Source of the DNA: an uncultured Gemmiger sp.
GTDB taxonomy: Bacteria > Bacillota > Clostridia > Oscillospirales > Ruminococcaceae
Direction: 5' to 3'
Length of the DNA: 63,100 bases
Assembly: GCA_944386225.1 (NCBI GenBank)
Contig: CALXAH010000019.1
Location: 1-63,100 of the forward strand
Made by a program: the position numbers and the translations under genes. The notes beneath the pieces were generated by a model. The model saw only the letters and a program-made list of their open reading frames with translations, had not been told where the DNA came from and did no database searches. Positions 26,427 to 35,620 of this stretch are shown piece by piece (within the stretch, counting starts at the first letter, position 1; every line of letters begins with the position of its first letter).

Positions 26427-27497
26427 ATGGATATAACCGGCATCCTGCAGCGGGCGCTGCAGCTGAACGCCTCGGATATTTTTTTCATTGCCGGCCTTCC
26501 GCTTACCTATAAAGTAAGCGGGCGGCAGTGCCGGGAGGGCGAGCCCCTGAAACCGGAGGATACCCGCGCCCTGGTGGCGGATATCTATGCTCTCTGTGGC
26601 CGCAACCCGCAGCGGGTGGCCGCCGAGGACGCGGACGACGATTTTTCCTTTGCCATCCGGGAGATGGGCCGGTTCCGGGCCAACGTGCTGCACCAGCGCG
26701 GTTCGCTGGCGGTGGTGCTGCGTGTGATCCGGTTCGGTTTGCCTGACCCGGAAGCCCTGGGCATCCTGCCCTCGGTGCTGGCCGTCGCCGATAAAATGAA
26801 AGGCCTGGTGCTGGTCACCGGCCCGGCGGGCAGCGGCAAATCCACCACCCTGGCCTGCCTGATCGACCGGATCAACCACCGGCGGGAAGGCCACATCATC
26901 ACGATGGAAGATCCCATCGAGTATATCCACCGGCACGGCAGCTGCATCGTCACCCAGCGGGAGATCGGCAGCGATTCGCCCAGCTATCTGGCCGCGCTGC
27001 GCAGCGCTCTGCGGGAAAGCCCGGACGTGATCCTGCTGGGCGAGATGCGGGATTATGAAACCATCGAGGTGGCCATGACCGCCGCCGAGACCGGTCAGCT
27101 GTTGTTCAGCACCCTGCACACCACCGGCGCGGCCAACACCGTGGACCGGATCGTGGACGTGTTCCCGGCCGGCCAGCAGGCGCAGGTGCGCATCCAGCTG
27201 AGCATGGTGCTGCAGGCGGTGATCAGCCAGCAGCTGGTGCCCACGGTGGACGGCGGCCAGACGGTGGCCTTTGAGGTCATGTACACCAACCCCGCCATCC
27301 GCAACCTGATCCGGGAGGCCAAGACCCACCAGATCGCCGCCGCCATCCAGACCGGCGCGGCGGAGGGGATGTGCTCCATGGATTCCAGCCTGCTGCGGCT
27401 GTACCAGCAAAAGCGCATCACGCGGGAGACCGCGCTCACCTACAGCATCTATTACGAAGCCATGGAAAAACGTCTGGACGCCCTGGCTTCGCTCTGA
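26427..27497 (+). CDS. pilT: PilT-like secretion/retraction ATPase
   Basis: A 356-residue hexameric ATPase of the GspE/PilT superfamily. It lacks the long N1 domain of GspE/PilB and is of PilT size. Walker A is GPAGSGKSTTLAC (about residue 133), the Asp box is HIITMEDPIEYIHRH, Walker B is VILLGEMRDYETIEVAMTAA and the His box is LLFSTLHTTGAANTVDRIVD. The GEMRD sequence is typical of PilT. PilT normally disassembles pili by retraction; here no PilB/GspE partner is encoded in the window, so it may be the only motor or a partner may lie elsewhere. Confidence 0.92.
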   Translation: MDITGILQRALQLNASDIFFIAGLPLTYKVSGRQCREGEPLKPEDTRALVADIYALCGRNPQRVAAEDADDDFSFAIREMGRFRANVLHQRGSLAVVLRVIRFGLPDPEALGILPSVLAVADKMKGLVLVTGPAGSGKSTTLACLIDRINHRREGHIITMEDPIEYIHRHGSCIVTQREIGSDSPSYLAALRSALRESPDVILLGEMRDYETIEVAMTAAETGQLLFSTLHTTGAANTVDRIVDVFPAGQQAQVRIQLSMVLQAVISQQLVPTVDGGQTVAFEVMYTNPAIRNLIREAKTHQIAAAIQTGAAEGMCSMDSSLLRLYQQKRITRETALTYSIYYEAMEKRLDALASL

Positions 27498-27514
27498 TAC
27501 CGGGAGGGGTGAAA

Positions 27515-28729
27515 ATGAATACAGCCAACGTTCTGCTGGATGTGGAAACCTTCGGCGGGCTGCAGGTAAAGGCCGGCGATACCGTTCTGCTGGAACGGGG
27601 CGCCCGGATCAACAAGCCCTGGGAGCTGCTGGCCTTTCTGCTTCTGAACACCGACGAGCCGGTCACCAATGAGCAGATCTGTGAAGCCCTGTGGGAGGAC
27701 GACGAGGTGGCCAACCCCGCCGGTGCGCTGAAAAACGCCGCCTACTCCCTGCGCAAACAGCTGGCTGCCGCAGGCCTTCCCGCCGACTGCATTATGACCC
27801 GGGACCGGCAGTACTGCTGGAATCCGGCTACCCCGGTGCGCCTGGATGTGCAGGAGCTGTTTGCGCTGCACCAGGAGGGGATGACCGCCCGGGATCCCCA
27901 GCAGCAGCTGGCGGCCTGCCGCCGTCTGCTGGATCTGTATTCCGGCGATTTTCTGCCTACCCTGGCGGGCCGCCGCTGGGTGATGCCCAAGGCCAGCGCG
28001 CTGCGCCAGCGGTATCTGTCCGCAGTGCTGCACGCCTGCGACCTGCTGCTGGGCAGCGGAGTGCGGGGCAGCGCCCAGGAGGTGCTGGACATCTGCGGTC
28101 GGGCCCTGCTGCTGGAACCCCTGAGTGAGGAACTGTACCTGCGGCATTTCACTGCCCTCAGGCAGCTGGATATGAAAACCGCTGTGCTGAACCATTACCC
28201 GATCGTCTCCAATCTGTTCCTGGACGAGACCGGCGAGGTACTGGGGCCGGAACTGCAAAGCATCTTCCGCTGGGCGACGGAGGGCACCAACACGGTGGAC
28301 GACATCCACCAGATCCAGCGGGATCTGGACGAGGCCACCCGGGATGACCGGCCCATCCGCGGGGCCTATTTCTGCCCCTATGAAGTGTTCAAGCACATGT
28401 ACCACATGGTAGTACGCAGCGCCGTGCGGGTGGACAACATTGTTGTTCTGCTGCTGGTAGGGCTGAAAAGCGAAAACGGCCAGGCCCTGGGCAAGCAGGA
28501 AACGGTGCGGGCCATGCTGCAGCTGCGGGAACAGATCAAGAACACCCTGCGCAAGGGGGATGTGTTCAGCCGCTACAGCCGCAACCAGTATGTGCTGATG
28601 CTTTCGGTGCGGCAGGCGGGGGATACCGCCGTGGTGGCCGAGCGGCTGCTTAAAAGCTGGCGCAGCAGCGGCGCGTCCGGCGGTATGCGCATTGATATTA
28701 CCTCCGGTGTGCCCGATCCCATTGTGTGA
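27515..28729 (+). CDS. SARP/BTAD-type regulator with degenerate GGDEF C-terminus
   Basis: A 404-residue cytoplasmic protein. Residues about 10-100 form an OmpR-like winged helix (INKPWELLAFLLLNTDEPVT, then EALWEDDEVANPAGALKNAA). Residues about 105-250 match the bacterial transcriptional activation (BTAD) domain of SARP regulators. The last 130 residues resemble a GGDEF domain without its signature: RKGDVFSRYSRNQYVLML occupies the place of the usual RYGGDEF. It closes the pilus-like operon (17 bases after pilT) and is the best candidate for its regulator. Whether the GGDEF-like part binds a nucleotide is unknown. Confidence 0.82.
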   Translation: MNTANVLLDVETFGGLQVKAGDTVLLERGARINKPWELLAFLLLNTDEPVTNEQICEALWEDDEVANPAGALKNAAYSLRKQLAAAGLPADCIMTRDRQYCWNPATPVRLDVQELFALHQEGMTARDPQQQLAACRRLLDLYSGDFLPTLAGRRWVMPKASALRQRYLSAVLHACDLLLGSGVRGSAQEVLDICGRALLLEPLSEELYLRHFTALRQLDMKTAVLNHYPIVSNLFLDETGEVLGPELQSIFRWATEGTNTVDDIHQIQRDLDEATRDDRPIRGAYFCPYEVFKHMYHMVVRSAVRVDNIVVLLLVGLKSENGQALGKQETVRAMLQLREQIKNTLRKGDVFSRYSRNQYVLMLSVRQAGDTAVVAERLLKSWRSSGASGGMRIDITSGVPDPIV

Positions 28730-28751
28730 CCGGCCGCGGCGGCTGTTACGT

Positions 28752-28780
28752 GGGAGAGGACCCTGTGGCCCTCTCCCTTT
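28752..28780 (+). terminator. Weak terminator after the pilus-like operon
   Basis: An 8-bp stem (gggagagg with cctctccc) followed by ttt, in the 75-base gap before sbcD. Confidence 0.55.
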
Positions 28781-28804
28781 GCACTTCTTATAAAGGAGAA
28801 ACCC

Positions 28805-29944
28805 ATGAAGTTTGCGCACCTTTCCGACCTGCACCTGGGCAAACGCCTGTGCGAACAATCCCTGCTGGAAGACCAGCGGGAGATCCTGCGCCGTATCCTG
28901 GCCATCCTGGACGAGGAACGCCCCGACGGGGTACTAATCGCCGGCGACGTATACGACAAACCGGTCCCCCCTGCCGAGGCCGTACAGCTGTTTGACGAGT
29001 TTCTGGTGCAGCTGGCCCGGCGCGGCGCACCGGTGTTCGTCATCAGCGGCAACCACGATTCCGCCGAGCGGATCGCCTTCGGCGGGCGGCTTATGTCCGC
29101 CGGGGGCGTGTATATGGCCCCGGTCTACGACGGCCGGGTGGAGCCGGTCACCCTGACCGATGCCTTCGGCCCGGTGGATGTGTATCTGCTTCCTTTTGTC
29201 AAGCCCGCCGGGGTGCGCCGCTTTTTCCCCGACCGGGAGATCCTCACCTACACCGACGCGGTGGCCGCCGCTGTGGAGACCATGGCGCCCGACCCGGCCC
29301 GGCGCAGCGTTCTGGTCACCCATCAGTTTGTCACCGGGGCCGCCCGCTGCGAATCCGAGGATCTGTCGGTGGGTGGCAGCGACAATGTGGACGCCTCGGT
29401 GTTTGACGCCTTTGATTATGTGGCCCTGGGCCACCTGCACGGCCCCCAGGCGGCGGGCCGCCCCACCCTGCGCTACTGCGGCAGCCCGCTGAAATATTCC
29501 TTTTCTGAAGCCGGGCAGACCAAGTCGGTCACCCTGGTGGAACTGGCGGAAAAGGGCCGGGTGGAGGTGCGTGCCCGGCCGCTGACTCCGCTGCGGGAAC
29601 TGGTGGAACTGCGGGGCCGCTACGAGGAACTGACCCTGCGCAGCTTCTACCAGGCCACCAGCTACCCGGAGGATTACCTGCACATCACCCTTACCGACGA
29701 GGAGGACATCCCCGACGCGGTGGGCAAGCTGCGGGTCATCTACCGCAATCTGCTCAAGCTGGATTATGACAATACCCGTACCCGGGCCGGCCGGTGGGAC
29801 GCACAGCTGCCGGATGCCAGACGCAAATCCCCGCTGGAACTGTTTGCCGAGTTGTATGAAAAGCAGAACGGTCAGCCCATGAGCGCAGAACAGAGCGATT
29901 TTCTGCGGGAAATGATTGAAAAAATCTGGGAGGAACAGGTATGA
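28805..29944 (+). CDS. sbcD: Exonuclease subunit SbcD (Mre11 family)
   Basis: A 379-residue calcineurin-like phosphoesterase. Metal-binding motifs are in order: HLSDLHLGK (residue 5), AGDVYD, SGNHDSAER, VTHQFVTG and ALGHLHGPQ. With SbcC it forms the Mre11-Rad50-like complex that cleaves hairpins and protein-blocked DNA ends. RBS AAAGGAG precedes the ATG. Its stop overlaps the sbcC start (ATGA at 29941), so the two are translationally coupled. Confidence 0.95.
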   Translation: MKFAHLSDLHLGKRLCEQSLLEDQREILRRILAILDEERPDGVLIAGDVYDKPVPPAEAVQLFDEFLVQLARRGAPVFVISGNHDSAERIAFGGRLMSAGGVYMAPVYDGRVEPVTLTDAFGPVDVYLLPFVKPAGVRRFFPDREILTYTDAVAAAVETMAPDPARRSVLVTHQFVTGAARCESEDLSVGGSDNVDASVFDAFDYVALGHLHGPQAAGRPTLRYCGSPLKYSFSEAGQTKSVTLVELAEKGRVEVRARPLTPLRELVELRGRYEELTLRSFYQATSYPEDYLHITLTDEEDIPDAVGKLRVIYRNLLKLDYDNTRTRAGRWDAQLPDARRKSPLELFAELYEKQNGQPMSAEQSDFLREMIEKIWEEQV

Positions 29945-32706
29945 GACCGCTGCGCCTTGTTATCAGTGCATTCGGCCCCTATGCCGGGAGCACCGAACTG
30001 AATATGGAAAAACTGGGCCGCCGGGGATTGTACCTGATTACCGGCGATACCGGCGCGGGCAAAACCACCCTGTTCGATGCCATTACCTACGCCCTGTACG
30101 GGGAACCCAGCGGCGGCAGCCGGGACGCCTCCATGCTGCGCAGCCAGTATGCCGCGCCGGAAACGGAAACAAAAGTGGACCTTACCTTTTCCTATGCGGG
30201 GCAGGTGTATCGGGTCGTTCGCAACCCGGAATACCAGCGCCCCGCCCGCCGGGGCAGCGGCATGACCCTGCAGCGGGCCGAGGCGGAACTTCACTACCCG
30301 GATGGCAGGGTCTGCACCCGTACCCGGGAGGTCACCGCGGAAATCACCCGGATCATCGGCCTGGACCGGAATCAGTTCTGCCGCATTGCCATGATCGCCC
30401 AGGGGGAATTTCTCAAACTGCTGCTGGCCACTACCGAAGACCGTAAAGCTATCTTCCGGCAGATTTTCCAGACCAAACCCTATCAGCTGCTTCAGGAACG
30501 TCTCAAAGCGGAATCCGGCGCCCTGGCGGATCAGTGCAGCCAGATGCAAAGCAGCCTCCGCCAGTACGCGGCCGGGCTGGTCTGCCCGCCGGAGCACCCG
30601 CTCACCGCCCGGCTGGAGGCTGCAGCCCGGGAACTGCCCCCGCTGGCGGAACTGCTGGCGCTGGCTGATCAGCTGCTGGCAGAGGATGAGACGGCGCTGC
30701 AGCTACTGAACGAGACCCGGCAGCGCACCGCTCAGGCTCTGCAGGATGCCAATACCCGGCTGGGCCAGGCCCGGCAGCTGGCACAGACCCGGGCCGACCG
30801 GGATGCCTGCCAGGCAAAGCTGCCCGCTGCCCGGGAGGAGCTGGCCCGCTGCCGCGCCGCGCTGCAGCAGGCACAGGCCGCCCTGCCACGCCGGGAGGAA
30901 CTGGCCGCCAGGGCTGAAGGCATACGGTCTCAGCTGCCCCGGTACGCGGAACTGGAGCAGGCCCGTGCCGCCCGGGATAAACGGGCCGCTGCCCTGGCGG
31001 ACAAGCAGGCCCGTATCGAGATCCGTACGCAAACCCTGGCCGGCGAACAGGCCCGCCTGCAGACCGAGCAGGCGGAACGGGACGGTTTGCGGGATAGTCT
31101 GGTGGAACTGGAAAAACTCCGCTCCCAGGCTGGGGAACTGGATCGCCGCCGCCGGGAACTGGAGGATCTGAACGAACGGCTGGACGGCTGCCGCCGTGCC
31201 AAAAAGGAGCACGCCCGGGCCGCGGAGGCGTATCTCCAGGCCCAGCAGGCCGCCGAGACCGCCCAGACAGCTTATATGCGGCTGAACCGGGCGTTCCTGG
31301 ATGCGCAGGCCGGGATTCTGGCGGCCGGGCTGCGCCCCGGCCGGCCCTGCCCGGTATGCGGCGCAACGGAACACCCTTGCCCGGCGTCGGCCGGGGCGCA
31401 GGCGCCTACGGAAGCTCAGGTGGAACAAGCCCGCGCCGCTGCCCGTCAGGCCCAGGAAAATGCCTCCCGGGCCAGCAGCGCGGCGGCGGAACGGAACGCC
31501 ACCCTGACCACTTTGCAGCAGGAAGCCCGTGCCCGCTGCAAGGAACTGCTGGGCAGCGATGACCCGGTCCAGGCGGTGAACCTGCTGGCCCAGGCCCGGC
31601 AGGCCGCCGGGGAACAGGCGGACCGCCTGGCGGCGGATACCCGCGTCCAGCAGACCCGGCTGGCCCGGCTGCAGGCGCTGGAAACCTCTCTGCCTGCCCG
31701 GGAAGAGAGCTGCCGCCGCCTGACCGCCGAACTGGATACCCTCGCCCGGGAGCGGGAAGTTCTGACCGCTGAAAAGGCAGCCGGAGAGGAAGCCGTTGCC
31801 CGGCTGGAACAGACGCTGGACTTTTCCGGGCAGCAAGCCGCCGAGCAGGCGATTGCCGGTTTGCTGGAGGAAAGGAACCGCCTGCAGGCCGGGCAGGAGC
31901 AGGCAGAGCAGGCCTGCCGGGCCGCGCAGACCGCCTGCGATACCCTGACCGGCCAGCTGCAGCAGGCCGAGGCCCAGCTGGCACAGGCCCCCAGCCTGGA
32001 TCTGGCCGCCCAGGAAGAAACCTGCCGACGCCTGGCTGCCGAGCAGGCCGGGCAGGACAATGCTGTGACCCGGCTGTCCGCCCGGCTGCAGAACAACCGC
32101 CGCCAGCGGGACGGCATGCAGCGGCAAGGGGAAGGTCTTGCCGGGGCCGAAGCCCGGTGGCAGTGGGTGCGGGCGCTTTCCAACACGGCCAACGGCAATC
32201 TGCCCGGCCGGGAAAAGATCATGCTGGAAACCTGGGTGCAGACGGCTTTTTTTGACCGGATCGTGGCCCGGGCCAATACCCGGTTCATGGTGATGAGCGA
32301 CGGCCAGTATGAGCTGGCCCGCCGCACCCAGGCGGACAACAACCGCAGCCAGACCGGCCTGGAGCTGGATGTGATCGATCATTACAACGGCAGCCGCCGC
32401 AGCGTGCGCAGTTTGTCCGGCGGCGAGTCCTTCCAGGCGTCCCTGTGCCTGGCGCTGGGCCTGGCGGACGAGATCCAGAGCGCCGCCGGCGGTATCCGGT
32501 TGGAGAGTATGTTTGTGGACGAGGGCTTTGGCTCGCTGGATGAGGATGCGCTGCGCCAGGCTCTCCGCGCGCTGGAGGACCTGACCGAGGGCGACCGGCT
32601 GGTGGGGATCATTTCTCATGTGGCGGAACTCAAGGACCGGATCGACCGCCAGATCCGGGTAACCAAGGATCGTACCGGCGGCAGCCGGTTGGAACTCATC
32701 CTGTGA
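29941..32706 (+). CDS. sbcC: Exonuclease subunit SbcC (Rad50 family)
   Basis: A 921-residue SMC-like ATPase. The N-terminal Walker A is TGDTGAGKTTLFDAITYALY, followed by two long coiled coils rich in Ala, Gln, Glu and Arg around a zinc hook CPVCGATEHPC near residue 470. The C-terminal lobe has the signature SLSGGESFQASLCLALG (about 825) and Walker B MFVDEGFGSLDEDAL (about 857). The length is a little short of E. coli SbcC (1048) but usual for Firmicutes. It tethers DNA ends and feeds them to SbcD. Confidence 0.95.
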   Translation: MRPLRLVISAFGPYAGSTELNMEKLGRRGLYLITGDTGAGKTTLFDAITYALYGEPSGGSRDASMLRSQYAAPETETKVDLTFSYAGQVYRVVRNPEYQRPARRGSGMTLQRAEAELHYPDGRVCTRTREVTAEITRIIGLDRNQFCRIAMIAQGEFLKLLLATTEDRKAIFRQIFQTKPYQLLQERLKAESGALADQCSQMQSSLRQYAAGLVCPPEHPLTARLEAAARELPPLAELLALADQLLAEDETALQLLNETRQRTAQALQDANTRLGQARQLAQTRADRDACQAKLPAAREELARCRAALQQAQAALPRREELAARAEGIRSQLPRYAELEQARAARDKRAAALADKQARIEIRTQTLAGEQARLQTEQAERDGLRDSLVELEKLRSQAGELDRRRRELEDLNERLDGCRRAKKEHARAAEAYLQAQQAAETAQTAYMRLNRAFLDAQAGILAAGLRPGRPCPVCGATEHPCPASAGAQAPTEAQVEQARAAARQAQENASRASSAAAERNATLTTLQQEARARCKELLGSDDPVQAVNLLAQARQAAGEQADRLAADTRVQQTRLARLQALETSLPAREESCRRLTAELDTLAREREVLTAEKAAGEEAVARLEQTLDFSGQQAAEQAIAGLLEERNRLQAGQEQAEQACRAAQTACDTLTGQLQQAEAQLAQAPSLDLAAQEETCRRLAAEQAGQDNAVTRLSARLQNNRRQRDGMQRQGEGLAGAEARWQWVRALSNTANGNLPGREKIMLETWVQTAFFDRIVARANTRFMVMSDGQYELARRTQADNNRSQTGLELDVIDHYNGSRRSVRSLSGGESFQASLCLALGLADEIQSAAGGIRLESMFVDEGFGSLDEDALRQALRALEDLTEGDRLVGIISHVAELKDRIDRQIRVTKDRTGGSRLELIL

Positions 32707-32753
32707 AATGTAACGAATTGAACGACCAAACGAAAATGGTTATGACTGATTAA

Positions 32754-32773
32754 CCTTTTCACTCCTGAAAAGG
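32754..32773. other. Short hairpin downstream of sbcC
   Basis: A perfect 8-bp stem (ccttttca with tgaaaagg) and four-base loop at the start of an AT-rich gap (32707-33126). It lacks a T tract on either side. Confidence 0.4.
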
Positions 32774-32824
32774 TGAAAACTTGAGACGCATTTTAAAAAG
32801 TACAGTAAAATATATTGATTAAAT

Positions 32825-32856
32825 AAAAACCGTCATTGTTAAAATGACGGTTTTTA
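32825..32856. terminator. Bidirectional AT-flanked terminator
   Basis: Stem aaaaccgtcatt with aatgacggtttt, a four-base loop region, T-rich on the plus side and A-rich on the other. It probably ends sbcDC transcription. The 32857-33126 stretch then reads as a low-GC leader of the next gene; no clear consensus promoter is assigned. Confidence 0.8.
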
Positions 32857-33126
32857 TTTTAATTTATATGATGCAATTAACGAAAATGCCGGAAAAATCC
32901 TTTGTTTTTCGGCTTTTTCCTTCGATTCTTTCGCAAAAGGTGTGTTTTTTGGACGACAATCAGAAAAAGCAATATTTTTTGTGACCAATTTGTGACTGTG
33001 GGCTGGTATCATATTGATCACAGGGAGTTACCACCCAAACCAACGCTCCTCAGCCGGAACAAAGGAATGGGTGCGCACAGTGTTCGGAATCGAACACATA
33101 GGACAAACAAGGAGGAAGAATGCGTT

Positions 33127-35541
33127 ATGTTTAGTAAGACCAGAACATGGCAGCGATTCGCTTGCCTGATCCTCACACTGGGGCTGATCTTCACCGTGGT
33201 CCCGGCCAGCGCTTTTGCGGACGAAATCCCCGTTGCCGGCACCGCCGCTTCGGTAAGCACCTCTGCCGAGGAGGAATCCGCCGCTGAAGGCGAAAAGGAG
33301 CCCGCCGCTGAGGAGGAGCCTGCCGCTGAGGAGGAGCCCGCCGCCGAGGGTGAAAAGGAACCTGCCATTGTGGAGGAGCCCGTCGTCGAGGAGGAGCCCA
33401 CTGCGGAGAAGGACGCCGAAAAAGTTGAGCTGGCAACCATGAGTGACCGCTCCTTGGCGCGCGGCCTTTTGGACTCAACCTTTACCTATTCAAACAACAG
33501 CAGCGACCATGTGCAGGTTGCATATGCGTTTGAGGGTGGCCTGACGGAGGGGCATGATTCGCTTCAGATCATTTCCAAAGGCCATGTATTGGAAAAGGTT
33601 ATGCAGGCATGGTGCACTGCTGCGTACTTTGTGAAAGTCGATGATGGCTATGAAATAGCCGAGCTTGAGGGCGGAAAAAACGAATACAAGCCTTTGTCGG
33701 AAGCAGTTGCGCCGGATGGCCTGGAAGATGACTATGCAGCAGCACGTGCACAGGGCTATGATTATGTGTTCACGTTCAGCGGGGCTGGCATCCGTCACAT
33801 TGCGTTTACCATCTATACAGCGCGCGCAGAAGAAACTTTCTCTGTAACGGCAAGCTCTGCCGTTTTGAATGCTGTGAAGAGCTTCCAGCCCGCGATTCCC
33901 AAAAATGTGCAGAAGGGCGGAAATCTGACTCTGACACTGAAAGGTTCTATTACAGAACCGATGGCCAAGCTGGCGATAAATGATCAGTATCTCTGGCTGC
34001 CTCAAAACAGAGAAATGGATACCCCTTTTACAACAACCCTGAAAGACGGTACTGTTGTAAAGGTCACCTATACAACGCTGGTTGGCGGCTATACCTACAC
34101 GATTGAGCTTTCCAACATCCAATCGGATTTGTGCTTTACGGACTATGGCGAGCGTAATGTGATGTTTGATATGTTTACGCTGCCGATTGAAATGGAAGGC
34201 GTTACCGTATATTACAAGGACTACGATGACAGCGAGTGGAGCCAGGCAGTAGCCGGCCAGGAAATTGACCTGAACTTTGACGAATTTTGGGATTGCGAAA
34301 CCATCCGCACCACTGAATTCAAGGTGTTTGTGGAAGAAGGGTATGGCGAACCGATTGCGTTGCAGCTTGTCAAGCGCTATGGAAAGCTGATTGAAAAGGA
34401 AATGCACTATGACAGCAGCGAGAAGTGCTACAGATTCAACCTGACCCGCGGCGTTTGGCTGAGCGGTGCCGATATTGAAATTGCGGCCGGCGATAACAGT
34501 TATGTGGTGCAGATGGGGATTAACGCCACCCAGAACGGCACGGAACCGGTGGAGCCCGTCGGGCAGACCGCTAAGTATTTCATTCATGAAGCGGGCAGCG
34601 ACGAATATTTCTCCGTTGGCGAAGGAAAAGTTTTGTTTGGTGAGCCGACCTGGGAGTATGCGGAAGGAATTGCGATTACCGATGAAAATGCGGATTTGCT
34701 GATTCAGCCGACAGGAACGTTCCCCACAATCGTAGTGGACGGTCACAAGTATAATTACGCTAAGACTTCTACCGAGGAATATACGTATAATTTCAATGGC
34801 TGGGAAGTTGCCAAGGCGGCCTATCTTGAACAAGGTGATGACGGAGCCGTTTTGGAGTGGCATGTGGACGGCATTATTACGCTGAACAAGGCTACAGAGC
34901 CGACGCCTGATCCCGACCCGACGCCTGACCCTGACCCGACGCCTGATCCCGACCCGACGCCTGATCCCGACCCGACGCCTGACCCTGATCCGACCCCCAA
35001 CCCGAATCCGAACCCCGCTCCCAACCCCACCCCGGTTCCCACTCCGGTGCCGGAGAGTCCTGTGGTTCCCGCAGCGCCTGTGACCCCGGTGGATGACGGC
35101 GATGACGCGGTTGTGGAGGAAGACGACGGTGAGGATGCCGAGGATATCGAGGACGAGGAAACCCCGCAGGCTTCTCCCGAGGCCACCCCGGCCCCTGAGG
35201 CTACCGCGGAGCCTGAAGAGATCGAAGACGACGCCACCGCCCAGGCGGGCGTGGGCGGCAGCTGGGCCCTGATCAACCTGATCCTGATGGTGCTCACCGT
35301 GCTGGCCGGTCTGGTTATGCTGGGCTTGCGCTTTTCGGGCAAGGGCGGCGCGCTGCACCTGATCGGTGTGGTTCCCGCTTTGGTTTCCCTGGTTGCTTTC
35401 TTTGTGACCGAGGACATGAGCCTGTCCATGGTGATGACCGACCGCTGGACCCTGATCATGGCGCTGATCGCCCTGGTTCAGATCGTTCTGATGGTGCTGG
35501 GCCGTCACGGCCAGGACAGCAAGGACAATGCGAACGCCTGA
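33127..35541 (+). CDS. Large mosaic surface protein with acidic and Pro-Asp repeats
   Basis: An 804-residue exported protein. The ATG at 33127 opens a signal peptide (FACLILTLGLIFTVVPASAFA). Residues about 45-100 are an imperfect Glu/Ala/Pro repeat (EEEPAAEEEPAAEGEKEP). The body (about 110-590) is beta-rich and of no recognised family. Then come PDPDPT repeats (593-622), an Asn/Pro linker, an acidic stretch and three C-terminal membrane helices (WALINLILMVLTVLAGLVML; LIGVVPALVSLVAFF; LIMALIALVQIVLMVLG). The body is visibly lower in GC than both ends, suggesting module exchange. It is monocistronic, with strong hairpins on each side. An adhesin or scaffold role is possible but not shown. Confidence 0.82.
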   Translation: MFSKTRTWQRFACLILTLGLIFTVVPASAFADEIPVAGTAASVSTSAEEESAAEGEKEPAAEEEPAAEEEPAAEGEKEPAIVEEPVVEEEPTAEKDAEKVELATMSDRSLARGLLDSTFTYSNNSSDHVQVAYAFEGGLTEGHDSLQIISKGHVLEKVMQAWCTAAYFVKVDDGYEIAELEGGKNEYKPLSEAVAPDGLEDDYAAARAQGYDYVFTFSGAGIRHIAFTIYTARAEETFSVTASSAVLNAVKSFQPAIPKNVQKGGNLTLTLKGSITEPMAKLAINDQYLWLPQNREMDTPFTTTLKDGTVVKVTYTTLVGGYTYTIELSNIQSDLCFTDYGERNVMFDMFTLPIEMEGVTVYYKDYDDSEWSQAVAGQEIDLNFDEFWDCETIRTTEFKVFVEEGYGEPIALQLVKRYGKLIEKEMHYDSSEKCYRFNLTRGVWLSGADIEIAAGDNSYVVQMGINATQNGTEPVEPVGQTAKYFIHEAGSDEYFSVGEGKVLFGEPTWEYAEGIAITDENADLLIQPTGTFPTIVVDGHKYNYAKTSTEEYTYNFNGWEVAKAAYLEQGDDGAVLEWHVDGIITLNKATEPTPDPDPTPDPDPTPDPDPTPDPDPTPDPDPTPNPNPNPAPNPTPVPTPVPESPVVPAAPVTPVDDGDDAVVEEDDGEDAEDIEDEETPQASPEATPAPEATAEPEEIEDDATAQAGVGGSWALINLILMVLTVLAGLVMLGLRFSGKGGALHLIGVVPALVSLVAFFVTEDMSLSMVMTDRWTLIMALIALVQIVLMVLGRHGQDSKDNANA
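34903..34992 (+). repeat. Five tandem 18-bp units encoding TPDPDP
   Basis: Units of the form acgcctgatcccgacccg occur five times in frame, with synonymous changes in a few third positions, followed by a decayed unit (acccccaacccgaatccg). They form a rigid wall-spanning style linker and are prone to copy-number change. Confidence 0.9.
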
Positions 35542-35573
35542 TGCGCCGCACTGACCGGTAACACAAAACAATA

Positions 35574-35620
35574 AACCGGGCGGCATGGTTCCTGAAAAGG
35601 AATCATGCCGCCCGGTTTTT
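35574..35620. terminator. Bidirectional terminator
   Basis: A long stem (aaccgggcggcatggttcc with ggaatcatgccgcccggtt, one mismatch/wobble) with T5 on the plus side and A-rich sequence on the minus side, between convergent genes. Confidence 0.9.

Noticed and set aside
33018-33440. Ser/Ala-rich minus-strand frame opposite the surface protein start
   Set aside because: Complement of the Glu/Ala/Pro repeat; a low-complexity artefact.
34903-34992. Tandem 18-bp repeats considered as a CRISPR array or VNTR outside a gene
   Set aside because: They are in frame within a coding sequence, have no spacers and encode TPDPDP.
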